Positions 45,808-63,620 of a stretch of 64,000 nt of DNA are shown piece after piece; the stretch's first letter is position 1; every line of letters starts with the position of its first letter. The DNA comes from Pardosa pseudoannulata (taxonomy: Eukaryota > Arthropoda > Arachnida > Araneae > Lycosidae). The stretch spans positions 116,823,197-116,887,196 of the forward strand of contig CM063502.1 in the NCBI GenBank assembly GCA_032207245.1, given 5' to 3'. Below the pieces are notes generated by a model that was not told the DNA's origin, made no database searches, and was given only the letters and a program-made list of their open reading frames with translations. A program made the position numbers and the translations under genes.

Positions 45808-46896
45808 ATTATTTATCTTCTCATCCAACTAATGTTTATGCCTATTAATCCAACTAATTATATACGATACAATATTATTATGCCTATTAATATCCAACTA
45901 ATGTTATGCCTACATGCATAAAAAAAATTTATAAAAATAGAACATAACTTCTTTACAATGATTCACTGATAAGTATTTGTTCTTGAATCTTTTTAACTCT
46001 AAATACAATCAAACAAAGTTATTACAATTTAAATATTTTTAATGCTATTTAAACAAAGGATTTTTTTAACATGGAATTATTTTAAGTAAAGTAGAAATAG
46101 TTGAGGTACATTTTATTAGTAATGAGTTATGCTATTATTCAGTATATAAACCTCTCCATAATGTACAATTGGATAATACATACTTTACTTCACGGCTTCA
46201 AGTTAATTTTTCCAACTCTTTTTATCTTATAATAAAATAATTTGTCTTGTAAAATATATTAAAATGAAAAAGCTCTTGAGTGATATTCTGCTCAACTGTT
46301 TCTGCTTGTTCTTAGTTACACATTCTTTTAATCAATTTTAAAATTTTACAATCAACCAGTATGTAAATGAAAAAACCAGTATGTAAAGTAAATGAAATAA
46401 CATGCAAGCTACACATATTGAGGTTTTATGTATATATAGAAGTTATAAAAAATTGGAGAAAAAAATTAGTGCTAGAATTACAAACATATTAAAATAGAAG
46501 ATAACACCATATCTTTTATTTTAAAACATTTATTATCAATATATCATTCTAGACTGTGGTGCCAAATATTATAAGCTTTTATACAATTATATCAACTTTT
46601 AGAGTACGAAGGATAATGATAAATAGTCCTTTCAAACTTATAATCAGTAATTCAAATAACATTAAATTAAGCAATCAACATCTATTTAGAATATGTCAAA
46701 ATTTATTCGGGTTAAAGAAGAAATGTGGAGAGAAATAATAAATGATTTAATTGATCCACATTTTATAATAAAATAAAATAAGTGCAAAGAAATATAAAAA
46801 CATTGTTGAAAAAAAAAGAATAATATAAGAAATCTGACCTAAAGCATCAATACGAAAGTTTTGACGAACAAACATGTATCCAAATACTAGCTTGCT

Positions 46897-47079
46897 ACTA
46901 TCTACAAGCGTCTAGGGGGAGGAAAATTCCTAATAGTAAGACTTTAAAAATTTTTCGCCTCTCAGCGGTAAGGATTTTCGTAGGGGAAAAGGGATAACTG
47001 ATCGGATGGTGAACAGGCGCCTAGAACCTGGGATAAAAAATCCGCAAGTCGAACGGGATTGGACGTTAAGATTACGTCA
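46897..47079 (+). repeat. Inverted-repeat mosaic, segment a-b
   Basis: Segment a (46897-47004, CAAGCGTCTAGGGGGAG to GGGATAACTGATC) is the reverse complement of 58503-58612. Segment b (47005-47079, CAGGCGCCTAGAACCTGGG to TTACGTCA) is the reverse complement of 52873-52943. Both are less AT-rich than the surroundings, typical of transposon ends. Confidence 0.8.
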
Positions 47080-47331
47080 TACTCTGACGTATTTATAATC
47101 GTGTTACCACATTTGGCAGAAATAGTTCGCTGTTGGCGCACGCCAAATGGAATTCCACTTCGATATACGCCATAGACTAAATAACACAGGAATAACTAAT
47201 GTATCTAGTCTGGATATATGCATGTCTATATACCATTACTATTATATATGTTTTTATCCAATTTTTAAATGTTTGTTACGATAAATATCCTATTTTATAC
47301 ATTATAACAGTCCAAAAAAGGATATTAATTT

Positions 47332-48176
47332 CAGGGCTTCGAACCGTAATTTTTTTTGTTCCGGTTTTCGTTCCGGTTCAACTAAAAAATTAATATCGGT
47401 TCAGTTCCGGTTTTCGCTCCGCCAAAAATAACAGTTTTCGGTTCAGTTCTGGTTTTCGCTCCGCCAAAAATAACTGTTTTCGTTTCAGTTCCAAATGAAT
47501 AATTTCATTTTATGTATATTCTTATTTCTACTAAAAATATAATTCTATCATAAACAAAAAATGTAATTCTATCAAAATTTAGAAGATTTTATTCTTTTTT
47601 TAATTGGTACACTATGTGAATTGATACAAACAGCAGGTACGATAAGAGCGGCGAGCATTGGCATTGTTATCCATTATCAAAATCGCATTTGACAACTAGG
47701 TTCATGATTACCCACATTCGTCGTTTGACTCTCACATTGTGCCCTTGGCCTTGCAATAATTATGTAAAAAATATATTATTTATTTAACATATGAAAATTG
47801 CCTCTAATTATTAATATATCTTCTAACGTGGTTTCACTGAGATTACTTCTGTTGTCTCGGAGAATAAATTTCAAACCTGAAAACGCTCTTTCAACACTAA
47901 CTTGTGTAGCTGGAGCTGCCAAAACCACCACTGCAATCTTATACAATTATAGTACTATAATACAATACGCAATTAATAATACAATATGCGGATATGTAAT
48001 TATAAAGTTGACGTTAAATTAGAAAATATTGATAAGTTGGTAACAGTAACAAAATGACTGAAAGATATATCGAACCGAAATAAACCGATATTTTTTTTCG
48101 GTTCAGTTCCGGTTTTCGTTCCGACCAAAATAACGGTTTTTTCCGGTTTTCGGTTCAGTTCCGGTTCGAAGCCCTG
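47332..48176 (-). mobile_element. hAT element with internal deletion
   Basis: Perfect 15-bp inverted ends, CAGGGCTTCGAACCG and CGGTTCGAAGCCCTG, with exact 8-bp duplications ATTAATTT at 47324-47331 and 48177-48184. Subterminal CGGTTCAGTTCCGGTTTTCG motifs repeat at both ends. It retains a piece of its transposase, so it is an internally deleted derivative. Confidence 0.95.
47776..47950 (-). pseudogene. hAT transposase C-terminal dimerisation domain
   Basis: The reverse strand reads KIAVVVLAAPATQVSVERA, then FSGLKFILRDNRSNLSETTL, ending IIRGNFHMLNK and a stop at 47776-47778. This is the hATC signature (ATxxxVERxFSxxxxIxxxxRxxLxxxxxExLxxL...N). The frame is intact for about 55 codons and breaks upstream; the DDE core is deleted. 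Confidence 0.92.
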
Positions 48177-48189
48177 ATTAATTTATAAA

Positions 48190-52800
<4,611 letters not shown>

Positions 52801-52872
52801 GAAAAGATATAGTAATGGCGATGGCGTTTGAAAATGGCGCTGATCAAAAAAGGTTACCCTAGTAAACGCACT

Positions 52873-53827
52873 ACGTCACTTTCTTTAAACGTCCAATCAC
52901 GTTCGACTTGCGGATTTTTTATCCCAGGTTTTAGGCGCTTCTGATGGTGAAACCAGGCACGAATATTCCATTCATTTCTCTCGACTGTGGTGCTCATATA
53001 CTTAAGTTATTCGGAAAATATAAACTATTAGCGGAAAATGTCACAATTGAGATCTTTAAGAAATACGTGAATTTTTTTAATACCTGTAAATATCATAGTG
53101 AGTATAGGAAAGTAAAAAAATCTTCGGTCAAGATACAAAATATTAAGAGTTTAAGAAAAAAAAAAAAAAACAGAAATTGGGACAATAAATTGAGGTGTAA
53201 TTTAGGAAAGATGTGAGATTATTTAATGGAAATCCACGTTTCGGGAAATAAAAATTATGGCTGAGTATGGAAAAGGAAAAATTATATTCATTCGTCCAGG
53301 TTTTCATTATCATATATCAAAGTTATTTAGTAAATGCAAACTATTATTGACATTAAAAAATCAAAATGTCACAAATTAACCTTTTAAGAAATATTATTCA
53401 AGAAAATATTAAACATTAATATTAATATTAAATATTAATGTTAAATATTAATATTAATTTAAATATTATCAAATACACGTGCACATTATTATTATTATTA
53501 GTTTCATAACCATTAGTTTTATCGCACATGTCTGTGACACTTATACAGATCCAATCAGGACACAATCATTTTATTGTTGCACTATATAGTAGATCTACAC
53601 TATTTCAGAAACCTCTCAACCACCAGAAACTTCTCAATTCATTAGATTGAATTTTATATTTAAAAAAAAAAGTGTCATAATGGTTCGTCTTATCCAAGAA
53701 TTGAGCTAGGTAAACTCATACACTTACACTGTTTCATCGAAATGAAGCCAAAATTCTTGTAGATAATTCAATATCAGTTATTTGTTTTGTGTAGAGCGCT
53801 ATGATCTACTATTCTGCAACATGAGGG
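52873..53827 (+). repeat. Inverted-repeat mosaic, segment b'-c
   Basis: b' (52873-52943) is the reverse complement of 47005-47079. c (52944-53827) is the reverse complement of 56600-58502, interrupted there by hAT copy C. The shared junction is GATGGTGAA. Confidence 0.8.
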
Positions 53828-54105
53828 TCCCAAGCAACACAGAATTGTTGGGATATCGTTGTTTTACCGTTTTTCTGGTTGGTTGGCCAACAGTTGATTT
53901 TGACCGTCGGCCCTCTGTTGGCACCACCGTTGGCAGAGTGTTAGAACAACTGCGTATGAGCCAACGGTTGTGAGATGGTTAGGCCAACGAACGTCATCGT
54001 TGGCTGAGTGTTGGCACTAACAGTTAGAACTGCAGAAGTCCCAACCGTTGGGTGATGGTTGGGACAACGGGCATAATGTCAACGGTTATTGTTGGGCTAT
54101 AAGGA
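53828..54105. repeat. GTTGG-rich repeat
   Basis: Irregular copies of CCAACCGTTGGGTGATGG- and GTTGGGACAACG-like motifs in both orientations, GC-richer than the flanks. It resembles the end region of a DNA transposon family, with inverted GTTGG/CCAAC words. The element borders are not determined. Confidence 0.5.
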
Positions 54106-54263
54106 CAGACTTACATATATGCCAAGGCTTACAAAATTGTGTTTAATTACTGTATTGCATATATTTCAACAATTGTGGTTAATTCATCACAGTGGGCAAA
54201 CCTATTTTTCTGGAATATTACTTTTTAAAAATTCAAGCATACAAGTGATTAGATGTTTTAAAA

Positions 54264-54337
54264 AATTTATTGAATATTTTTTAGTTGTGGAATTAAACTA
54301 TAGTTTAATTCCACAACTAAAAAATATTCAATAAATT
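54264..54337. repeat. Perfect 74-bp palindrome without spacer
   Basis: The 37 bases right of 54300/54301 (TAGTTTAATTCCACAACTAA onward) are the exact reverse complement of the 37 to the left. Confidence 0.95.
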
Positions 54338-54445
54338 GCATTAAATAGATTAAATAGATTTAATGCAATTAAATTAAATAGATTATTATTAATAGACATT
54401 AAATAGATTAAATCATTGCATGCATATATGCAATGATTTAATCAT
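54338..54445. repeat. Two further short palindromes
   Basis: TTGCATTAAAT ... ATTTAATGCAA, and AAATCATTGCAT around 54411 with ATGCAATGATTT at about 54429-54440. Confidence 0.85.
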
Positions 54446-54552
54446 TTCCTTCTTCACATTTATTTTTGATATGTAGATACTTGTGCATTATTTTACTTAC
54501 ATTTCATATTCAGACACAGTACCTAATGCTGTCTGACAGTTTACTTCCTTAA

Positions 54553-54801
54553 CACTGGAACCGTGGGATAAGTCATTTTGACCTAAAAACTATTTTGTGT
54601 TTTCTTAGCATTTTTTTTTTCTAAATTGTAATAACAGAAATAATATAATACTAACTAAAAGATATCGTCAAAATTTATCCTCAGAAATATTTTTATAAAA
54701 ATTTATATTATTTCTGTTATTACAGTCTGAAAAAGAATAAATCTGTTTTAATAACACAAAATAGTTTTCGGGTGAAAAGAAGTCCTCCTGCAGTTTTAGT
54801 G
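54553..54801. mobile_element. TTAA-flanked foldback MITE (piggyBac-like)
   Basis: TTAA at 54549-54552 and 54802-54805. The ends CACTGGAACCG and CAGTTTTAGTG are inverted, and the arms continue (AAAACTATTTTGTGTT against AACACAAAATAGTTTT, then TTGTAATAACAGAAATAATA against its complement at 54701-54725). No coding capacity; the 103-codon minus-strand frame through it is incidental. Confidence 0.75.
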
Positions 54802-55235
54802 TTAATTGCAAAAATTTCATATTTTGAAGTATAAGAATTAAGATGAGCTTAACATGGATGTCATGTGAAGTTTCTTCGGTACTAGTTTTATACAACATGA
54901 TTCTTAATGTTTTGAAGAAACTATACTGTACTTGAAATTCTTGTTTCTCCACATTAAAAATAATTACACATAACTTCAATCTAAATATGTTTACTTGTCA
55001 AACCAAAAATAATATGCCCTTTCCCATCTTCTTTCACTAAGCAATCTTTTCTAAATAAGCATTTCCCCCATTTCATTAAAAAATAGGTATATATCTAATG
55101 GGTAAAATCTGAAATATAACTGATTTTTTAAAGACATATCTAAAAATGTCCAAATATAAGTGTTTGACATACAAAAATTTAGCTGTTAAGAAATAGAAAT
55201 GTTGTGGTTAATTTTCATCAAAAACGTGACCAATG

Positions 55236-55283
55236 TGATTAGTTTAACTAATGTAACTATAGTTACATTAGTTAAATTAGTCA
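55236..55283. repeat. Near-perfect palindrome
   Basis: TTTAACTAATGTAACTA facing TAGTTACATTAGTTAAA with no spacer, plus weaker pairing outside. Confidence 0.9.
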
Positions 55284-55406
55284 AGTGATTAAATCTGGAA
55301 AAGAGTGACTCACTAACATGCCTGTGAATCTGTGCAAATTAGACAAATACTTTATACTTGTAAAATTTTATTTACATAATTTATAACAGTATATACATTT
55401 ATAAAT

Positions 55407-55545
55407 TTATTCCCCCCCCCCATCTGGCCGCCTCTTGTCTCTCCCGCCTTCTCTGTCTTTGCAAAAGCGGAACCACACTTTTATTACTTCTTCTATTTCC
55501 TTCTCTGTGACATCTGGGTGACAGAGTATGGCACTAGCTATTAGA
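55407..55545 (-). pseudogene. Possible terminal exon of a mobile-element protein
   Basis: On the minus strand, TTTCTCCTCCTTTCTAATAG looks like a splice acceptor. It is followed by HPDVTEKEIEEVIKVWF, RFCKDREGGRDKRR and a stop after a G run, then AATAAA. The wording HPD...E...E.V..F.RFAKDR.GGR is one I associate with repeated gene-like sequences in arthropod genomes, but I cannot name the family. A host exon is not excluded. Confidence 0.35.
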
Positions 55546-55984
55546 AAGGAGGAGAAAAAAGGAATTAAATAAAAAAGTAGTTTTTCCAATAGTAATTAAA
55601 GTTTATTGCAGCCCTATTTACTGAAATTATGTAAAAAGATAAAAATAGAGTTAAAATTTAAATTGTTTCAAACAAATATTTGTAAACAAATCCTGAAAAT
55701 GGAGAAATTCCTACATACAATCACTTCTAGATAACAATGTAACTGTCAATTGTATGAAATTTATCAAATCTAATGCTAATATGCAAATAATAAAGGAAAA
55801 GGAAATGCATTTATAAAATTCTCTGCAAAACAACTGCTTTCAAATTCCTCTTACTTTTAAAAAATAATTTTGAAAAGAATAAGAACAACATTGAAATGTG
55901 AACTAATTTGTAAATTTAAAATATTTTATCTTTCATTTCAAATCAATTTGTTGGGTCCTAGTTTGGAATAAAATTTTATTCTCA

Positions 55985-56065
55985 AGTAAAAATTGATTTA
56001 AATCAATGATTTTTTAATTAACTGTTTTAAATCGGGCTGATTTAAATTGCTCAACCCTGTCTGTA
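55985..56065 (-). mobile_element. hAT-like end fragment with GATTTAAATC motifs
   Basis: The reverse strand starts CAGACAGGGTTGAGCAATTT and contains repeated GATTTAAATCA palindromic words, a common hAT end pattern. The other end was not found. Confidence 0.4.
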
Positions 56066-56599
56066 ATTAATCAGTCAAACATTGACTACTTTGTAAAGAC
56101 ATATGTAATGTGTAGTTAACATTAAATAAAACTAATTGGCTGTTTTTTCAGAGTGACTCATGAGGTCTCCTGTTGAATTTAGCTTTTTGGTATTTTACAA
56201 ATTTACATAACTATTTGATCACTATACTTTTTAAACCAAATGCAACATTTTTAGAAAATTTAGTTAAAAATCATATTTTTAAATCAGCAAATATGCTATG
56301 ACAAATTTGCTTATTGTAATCGAAACAGGATTCATATTTCAACTTTATGTTTGTTTTCCTGATTACATTTTTGTTTTTGTTTTTATAACATTAAAATGTT
56401 GTAAAAGAATCATCGCAGTAGCCCTTAGGGGGCCAGGCTAATCAAATAATAAAGCAATAAAATATCAAGTTTACAAAAATTGAAATGCCTAACGATGGCC
56501 AAATGGTTAGGGCGCTGACCGTAGGTCGAATCCCACTGTGGCATGGCTGTTCATAGCCTTTCGGAATCGCCTTTCAGTAGTAGGCCCTGGTCTACTTAG

Positions 56600-58612
<2,013 letters not shown>

Positions 58613-58619
58613 TTACTTA

Positions 58620-59868
58620 AAAATCACAAACCTGTGATCACAAAGAACGGTTAATTCGAGCGGGACATCTCAGTTACCATTCCCACTGGTTACCATCCTT
58701 AATAGTGCTGCCATCTGTTTTGTGAAAATAAAAACCTTAAACTTTATGGGTAAACTGGATCCAAATTGCACTTTATATTTTAATTATTCTTACATTTGTT
58801 AAAACCTTTAAAATTTCAATTTGAGGAATTTTAAAAATAATCATGTTAAAATATAAAACTATAAATAATATTTTTCTAATATTATCCGTTGTATTTTAAT
58901 AATATCTGAAAGATTGTTTAGAATATGAATTCATGATGAATATGAATGAATATGAATTGTTGAGAATCTTTAATAGGAATTTCAGTCAAAAGAAATATAT
59001 CTAAAAGTTATATTTTTCTAAATTTAGATTCTTAAAAAATGTATAACATTATTTATCCTAAATATACTCTACAGCTGTTACATTTATTATTTAAAATTTT
59101 CAATGTAAATATTTGGAAAATATAGAACTTTAACTACTCTAAAAAATGTCTAATAATCCTTTTGGTTAATTGACGTTGAATTTTTGTTGAAGTTTAACTT
59201 TGAATTTCCCTTTTCAGAATAAAAAGGAAAATGCTGATAAGCATCGCTGAATAACTTAAAATGCTTCAAACAAATGTGTATTTTATATATTTTTATCATA
59301 ACTGTTCAGTAGAAAAATATTTTTTTCTTCTCAGTTTCTTTTACTACTCTTTATGTTCATAGTCGGTACTTTTCTGAAAATACAGTCTGTTTTTAAAATT
59401 TTTTAGTTCACAGTAAATATGAATTTATATTGTTCAACTCCCATTTACAGAAAGTTCTAAGTTTATCCAGATTATGATGAATAGAACAAAGTTGAATATA
59501 TTTTCTTCAGATTTTTATTTTATTAAATGAAGAGCTCTCTTGGTTTGATATTTTATTTTAAGAATTTACTGAAAAAATATTTTCAGCATAATTGGGATAT
59601 ATAATTTGCAATCCTTCTATTGTTATTATCTCTAATGCTACAGAAAAAAATGGCCTCGGCTTGACTTATCTGATGCTACTGTCCTCTATTTATTGACACT
59701 ATTATGTTTCATCGCTATAACATAACTGTAGCAAATCGTAAGCCTGTCGCGTTCGGCAATCCAAATACCAAATAAGTAACTGAATCGAACTTGAACGGTT
59801 ACCTTAAATTCCTATAAATGTTCATATTGGCAACTGCCTAAACTTATCCGACGAATACCGTTTCCTAA
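58620..59868. other. AT-rich intergenic sequence
   Basis: No gene or named repeat seen. Confidence 0.5.
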
Positions 59869-59946
59869 TTTGTGATGGGCTAAAATGCCAACTACATTTA
59901 CATATACATATATGTAAATGTAATGGGTAATTTGTCCCATCACAAA
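59869..59946. repeat. Hairpin with two paired blocks
   Basis: The outer arms TTTGTGATGGG / CCCATCACAAA are perfect. The inner TACATTTACATAT pairs with ATATGTAAATGTA. A 78-bp snapback structure, MITE-like in size. Confidence 0.9.
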
Positions 59947-60594
59947 GGGACTATTAATTTTATTAAACAATATTATCCACAAACTGATCGTAATTTTACT
60001 ATATCTACGAAAAGTTATTTAATTTTTGCTGTCATGTTTTCCATATTTATTTGAATCATATTTTCAAATAAAGGTCCTTAATTTGTCAACGGATTTTGTT
60101 ATTTTATATATTCGCTTTTAAACCACAATATCCTAAAAAAAAACAGAAAAATAACCCGGAATCAAACCCTCCCCCTCAAACAAAAAGCTTTTGCAGAGCT
60201 ATTGAAGAGTCCTTTCATTAAAATCAAAAGTTTTACACACATCACACATATACACGCACACTATGCAATGATATTTTTACCCCAAAAACTAAACAACGGA
60301 ATTATGATTATCTTGAAATAATTTTCGGACAATTCTGTCCTTTTCTGGGAAACTTGGCGACTATCTTTGTTTTTTCTATCAACTTGGCTATCTCGAAAAT
60401 ACCAAACTTCAGTTGTAGGTTGTACGGGGCTCATTAGCTAAAAGATATATCCCCCCCATCGTAAAGGTGAAATGACGCATTACGTCACTTGCGTCCCCTC
60501 GTGACTGTCGATTCGTGAATTCTGATTGGTTGGATAATGCAACTATAAATTGAGATGCACGTGTTTTTCGAGAAGTCCGTGAGAGAAGATGTAA

Positions 60595-62046
60595 ACTAGA
60601 AGAAAATGGAATAGCAACTGAACTCAACACATACGGGGGTTGTCTGCAGGGAGCTGTCAAGGCCCGCTTTTGTGGAACCTGATAGCAGACACTACACTTC
60701 GCCAAAATTGCCCCCCCCCACACGAGGGTACAGCCTTAAGTGGACGACTTCATATTAGACATAAACGCCGCGTCCCAGGAATAGGTCTAATGTGGAACGA
60801 CACACTAACTAATATTGTAATAGAAAAAAAGACAATACAAACAGTAGACAGCGTTAACTATTTAGGAGTAACGATACACAGAAACCACGACTAGCACGTG
60901 CACTGCACAAACCAGATAGAGAAGGTTAGGAAAACGTTTAGCTGCCTGGGACGTATGTCGAACAAGAGCTAGGGCATTCGTGCAAAACTGATTAAGCTCT
61001 GGTACCTCACAGTAGCAGGAAAAATATTAACTTATGAAGCCCCGATTTGGGGATTACATACTTCACAAACAGACGCCCGGCTCACAACCTGCCAACGCCA
61101 CTTCTTATTAGCCATAACAAGGGCCAACAGAACCTCTCCAACTTCGACACTACAAGTGCTAGAGGGTGTCATGCCCATCACCGAGAAAATTAAGTATGAA
61201 GCTACGCTAGGACGCATCTCACGGCTTGGCAAAGCCCAAAGGCTATACGGTTGTGAGCTCTCCCCAGATCAATACCAAATGAACTTGGACCTCTGGGACA
61301 TTCACCCATACAAGAAAATCTATGTTAGGAACACAGAGGTACCACATCGCCTCGAAATTTACACCGACGGCTCAAAGACCAAATAGGGAGTAGGGTCGGC
61401 CTTTGTAGTTTACGACAACGGATCAGAAATTTTTGATTGGTAAGCAACACTAGGAAAATACAATAGTGTGTTCCAAGCAGAAATGCTGGCACTCACGAAG
61501 GCTGCCCGATGGGCAAATAGGAGAAATCAAAATTACAGACTATTGACGGACAGCCTTTCATCAATTTTGGCACTAAACAGTCGGTTCTCGAGGAATCCGA
61601 AAGTCAGGGAGCTACAGGACGCTATCAGATCCACAAAGGGAAAATTCCACATATCGTGGGTCCGTGTTGGAATTGAGGGCAACGAAAAAGCCGATACACT
61701 AGCTCAGGAAGAGGCGGCTCAAAATTCAGTCTTCCTGACACTAAGCTTACCAATTTTCCTACTCAAATGCAAAATTAAACCACTAGTAATGGAGGAATGG
61801 CAACAAATTTGGAACACGAGTAGTACAGGAAGGACCACCTTTGGCTTTTATCAGGATATCTCATTCACTCGCCTGGTCAGCAACCGCTATTTAATTCAAA
61901 TCTTTACGGGGCACGGTAACTTCCCTGCCTACTTCTACAGGTTTAAATTTATGGACAACCTATTTTGGTCTTGCGGAAAATATGGAGATTGGATACACTA
62001 CTTAACAGAGTGCACTCTCCACGGGGAAAAACACCTTAAAAAATAA
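60595..62046 (+). pseudogene. Broken I/R1-type LINE ORF2 (RT end, RNase H)
   Basis: Reading frames in order: NGIATELNTYGGCLQGAV then, after a frameshift, GPLLWNLIADTTLR (RT block before the active site); a deletion that removes the FADD catalytic segment; SVNYLGVTIHRNHD (thumb); and VLEGVMPITEKIKYEATLGR. RNase H follows with YTDGS, FQAEMLAL, LLTDSLSS and KADTLAQE, the usual acidic residues, but with stops at 61384 and 61441. The tail KYGDWIHYLTEC keeps only part of a CCHC-like finger (first Cys replaced). No poly(A) tail found. This RT-RNase H-finger order fits I, R1 and LOA-type LINEs. Confidence 0.9.
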
Positions 62047-62279
62047 CGGATAGGAATAAGTCTCTCTAGCATAAACAACTAGCGAACCCCACACATCTCC
62101 AGACGAACGCAATGGTCATAATGAAATGGCTAGGGCATAATATAGATAACATAAAACACACCAAGCAACAGACTAACACCTAAAATAAAACACACCTGTT
62201 ACTTGCCAAGCACTGACGATGAATTCCGCTCAATAGTATACTGACCTCACATTACACACAACACAACATTAGGACTCTG

Positions 62280-62350
62280 GCAGACCCCATTCTTTGGTTG
62301 ATAGTTGGTTGGTTTTGGTTGTGAGTTGGTTGGTCTTGGTTGATTGATTG
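62280..62350. repeat. TTGGTTG simple repeat
   Basis: Irregular runs of GGTTGGTTTTGGTTG type. Confidence 0.8.
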
Positions 62351-62427
62351 TATAGACAAAATTATTCAATTCTTCTCTCTTTCTATTATAAAAAAACATC
62401 TTGCGGGAAAAATAACCCTTTTGATGT

Positions 62428-63400
62428 TTGGCAAAGTCGCTGGTAAGCTTGCTAGGCACAACAATTAAGCACGATTTAATGAGTCATTCTGTCAGTCACG
62501 GTCCTAGCCAGCCCCCCCCCCCTGATCGACCTTTAGGCCAGCGCATCTATCACAAAATTCATAAGCTAACTAGTTTTTTTTTATTTAAACCTAAAATTCT
62601 CGATAGGGGGATACACACACTAAAACATACCAGGCGACGCCCTCTCTCCTTTCTTTCCAGCTCAAGTGTCATCAGTGGGGTAAGTCATTCATTTAACTTC
62701 TTTCCTAATGCTTCTTTCTTTTCAGCATCGCCCTATATTCTAGGTTCGTGTCCCTAAGGCTCGTTTTCGGTATTTGGTTCGTCAATGTCGCCTCCCCCTT
62801 CTTCTCTTAGTTTGAGCTTCCAAAATTTCCAGGATGTGCTTCCAGGAAGTCCATTTTTCGGCCGCTAGGATTCTCCAAACTCAGAGCCGGACAGTAGGTC
62901 TCCCACAAGGGAAACCAAAGGTCCAAGCCTTTGGTGGCTTTGTAATTGCTTCACTGTCGTAAATATTCTGCTTGTGAAGATCCCTTCCAATTGTAATAAA
63001 TGTGTAACTGAAACTGGAGAATCGTAGATGATGATTGAGCCTTTCGGTCCCTTTGGCTGCAGTTGTTTTCTTTTTAGACATTACGAACACTTAAATACAT
63101 GCTGGTCTCTTTTATTCCACTTTTTAAGTGCACTATTTTGAATTGCCATACTGTGTTTATGCTGTCCTGACTTTAGACTCCATACCTCTAAACTCTATCC
63201 TGTTTCGGTTACAGTTGCTCCAGCTTACTGGGGTCCTACAATTTTGCCTCTTTTAAAGTTTGTGAGGTCTGGCATTTTATACTTTTGAGAAAAAAACGAG
63301 TCTAAAGCTACCTTACTAAAGGTTCATCGTACTACCATGTTATATATACTTTTTACATTAAAAAATGTTAGCTGGGATTTTATGTTAATGCTTACGAATC
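62428..63400. other. GC-richer stretch of unknown origin
   Basis: Two open frames (62428-62757 +, 109 codons; 62881-63090 -, 69 codons, inner ATG MSKKKTTAAKGTERLNHH) look more gene-like in composition than their surroundings. I recognise neither; a decayed retroelement or processed pseudogene is the simplest guess. Confidence 0.3.
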
Positions 63401-63480
63401 AAATGTCACATTTACTCATAGTTATTTCTATTCATTCGTTAAACACCTTTATATACTCGTTAAGTTATTACTCTTAGAGA

Positions 63481-63620
63481 CCGCAAGTACTTGGCGGAAT
63501 GATTGATGTATGATATGGCACTGTCTCTGGAACCCGGAGTCTAAGGATTCGAATCTCGCTGAACATATGGACACTCGTAGTAGTTTGGAATTGGCATTAT
63601 CCACTTCTGTGATATGTATT
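63481..63620 (+). repeat. Possible tRNA-derived SINE fragment
   Basis: GGATTCGAATCTCGC is a good Pol III B-box match, and TTGGCGGAATG, about 60 bases upstream, a loose A box. No cloverleaf could be drawn with confidence. Confidence 0.4.

Noticed and set aside
63481..63560. Functional tRNA gene
   Set aside because: A B box is present, but I cannot draw an acceptor stem or a full cloverleaf; a SINE fragment is more likely.
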